This document shows, one piece after another, positions 63,386 to 64,000 of a DNA stretch of 64,000 bases; position 1 is the first letter of the stretch; each line of letters begins with the position of its first letter. The notes below the pieces were generated by a model. The model was not told the origin of the DNA. It did not search any database and was given only the letters and a program-made list of their open reading frames with translations. The translations under genes and the position numbers were made by a program. This DNA comes from Epiperipatus broadwayi. Lineage: Eukaryota; Onychophora; Udeonychophora; Euonychophora; Peripatidae. The DNA is taken from positions 377,001 to 441,000 of the forward strand of contig JAQFVV010006216.1 of NCBI GenBank assembly GCA_028023455.1. Direction: 5' to 3'.

Positions 63386-64000
63386 TGTACCGGTCAAAAT
63401 AGTATGCTCACTTAACAAGATTCAAATTTTAAGCAAAAGGACCTCGAATCCAATCATGCTCGAGATACACAGGTCTGGAGCAGTCCTGAATTCTAACCTA
63501 TTTGCCTATTCTTCGAATCTCTGACTCAATAAACAACAATTCTGATGACACAGTAAAATTATTGTAAATCCGTGCCCAGAAGCAAAGCAAAGTGGTAGAG
63601 CATAAGATCAGAATGATGATGATGATCGAGGACGGAGTAGCCCAGTTATTACATTATCATAGTTATTTACTAATGCTAAGCTCTTAGCTAAAGAAAATAA
63701 TTCTAAATATTAACTAGAAACTAATAATTCAACACAAACCAGGATTAACACGAAAATATATATATTTAATAAATGCAGAAAACGCATATATATGTTACAA
63801 AATTGTTTCACGCTTGGAGTGATTTTATACATTAAGAAAACTTGGGATTTGTTTTATAAAATCCCCATTACATCAATTATTTAATAGATATCATTTTATC
63901 GAATGTGTTATAAGTTGTGCGGGGTTAATATGCCAAAATGTGGATGTACAAAATAATCTACAAGATTGGAACAGATTAGGATTACAGAAAGATACACGAT
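63386..64000. other. Non-coding right edge, somewhat less AT-rich
   Basis: Contains a short (ATG)n run near 63613 and no recognised feature. A feature may continue beyond the window. Confidence 0.35.

Overview
This is a eukaryotic, almost certainly invertebrate metazoan, nuclear window. It is very AT-rich (about three quarters A+T by eye) and full of (TA)n, (AAT)n and (GAA)n microsatellites. I see no convincing host gene, rRNA, tRNA, CRISPR array or bacterial-type operon. Nearly every protein-like signal is a decayed retroelement: RTE/CR1-like LINE reverse transcriptases, Penelope-like elements (PLEs) with RT and GIY-YIG endonuclease remnants, an LTR-type gag remnant, and coiled-coil ORFs. 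I cannot fix the phylum. The LINE families resemble types common in arthropods, molluscs and cnidarians.

The most interesting content is RNA-level. Two loci (about 6.53-7.11 kb and 16.59-17.45 kb, + strand) are tandem arrays of a ~423-nt monomer, each monomer carrying a type I hammerhead ribozyme. The core CTGAAGA...GAAA is present, stem II is GACC/GGTC, stem III is the minimal palindrome ACCGGT followed by cleavage base C17, and stem I has two segments that pair. This is the architecture of metazoan 'retrozymes', non-autonomous retroelements whose RNA self-cleaves into unit-length circular RNAs. The 16.6 kb array lies inside a PLE GIY-YIG region. A second, unrelated-looking hammerhead family (stem III ACTAGT) occurs at 33.1, 36.9, 37.4 and 44.9 kb on both strands. 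Its 36.77-37.55 kb copy is inserted in a LINE RT with a 4-bp target duplication. Several PLE ends (16.1, 30.2, 41.2/41.5, 45.5, 60.4/62.0 kb) carry more degenerate hammerhead-like cores.

Layout. 1-6.5 kb: non-coding, microsatellites. 6.5-7.2 kb: retrozyme array A. 9.5-10.1 kb: an intact 216-aa coiled-coil ORF. 10.57-13.59 kb: a foldback element with two ~1.44-kb inverted arms, a 151-bp spacer and divergent TATA boxes; a solo arm lies at 42.5-44.1 kb. 13.75-15.6 kb: a LINE with a twin-priming type 5' inversion. 16.0-18.1 kb: a PLE split by retrozyme array B. 22.2-23.7 kb: a 148-bp mariner-like MITE, then a satellite-bearing segment between direct repeats. 26.7-31.5 kb: LINE, chimeric LINE and PLE. 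33-38.9 kb: family-2 retrozymes and an RTE-like LINE. 41.1-41.6 kb: a palindromic PLE-end pair. 45.4-48.6 kb: PLE, LINE scrap, gag remnant. 51.1-55.7 kb: (AAT)n and a LINE with a YMDD motif. 58.6-59.7 kb: a coiled-coil pseudogene. 60.3-62.1 kb: a PLE 3' part between inverted terminal repeats. 62.2-63.4 kb: a LINE whose 3' tail has grown into ~400 bp of (GAA)n.

How the parts may work together: LINEs and PLEs supply reverse transcriptase and endonuclease, the retrozymes are likely non-autonomous passengers, and microsatellites grow from LINE tails or act as insertion targets. Motif statements are read directly from the sequence; family names rest on known motifs; activity and mobilisation are inference.
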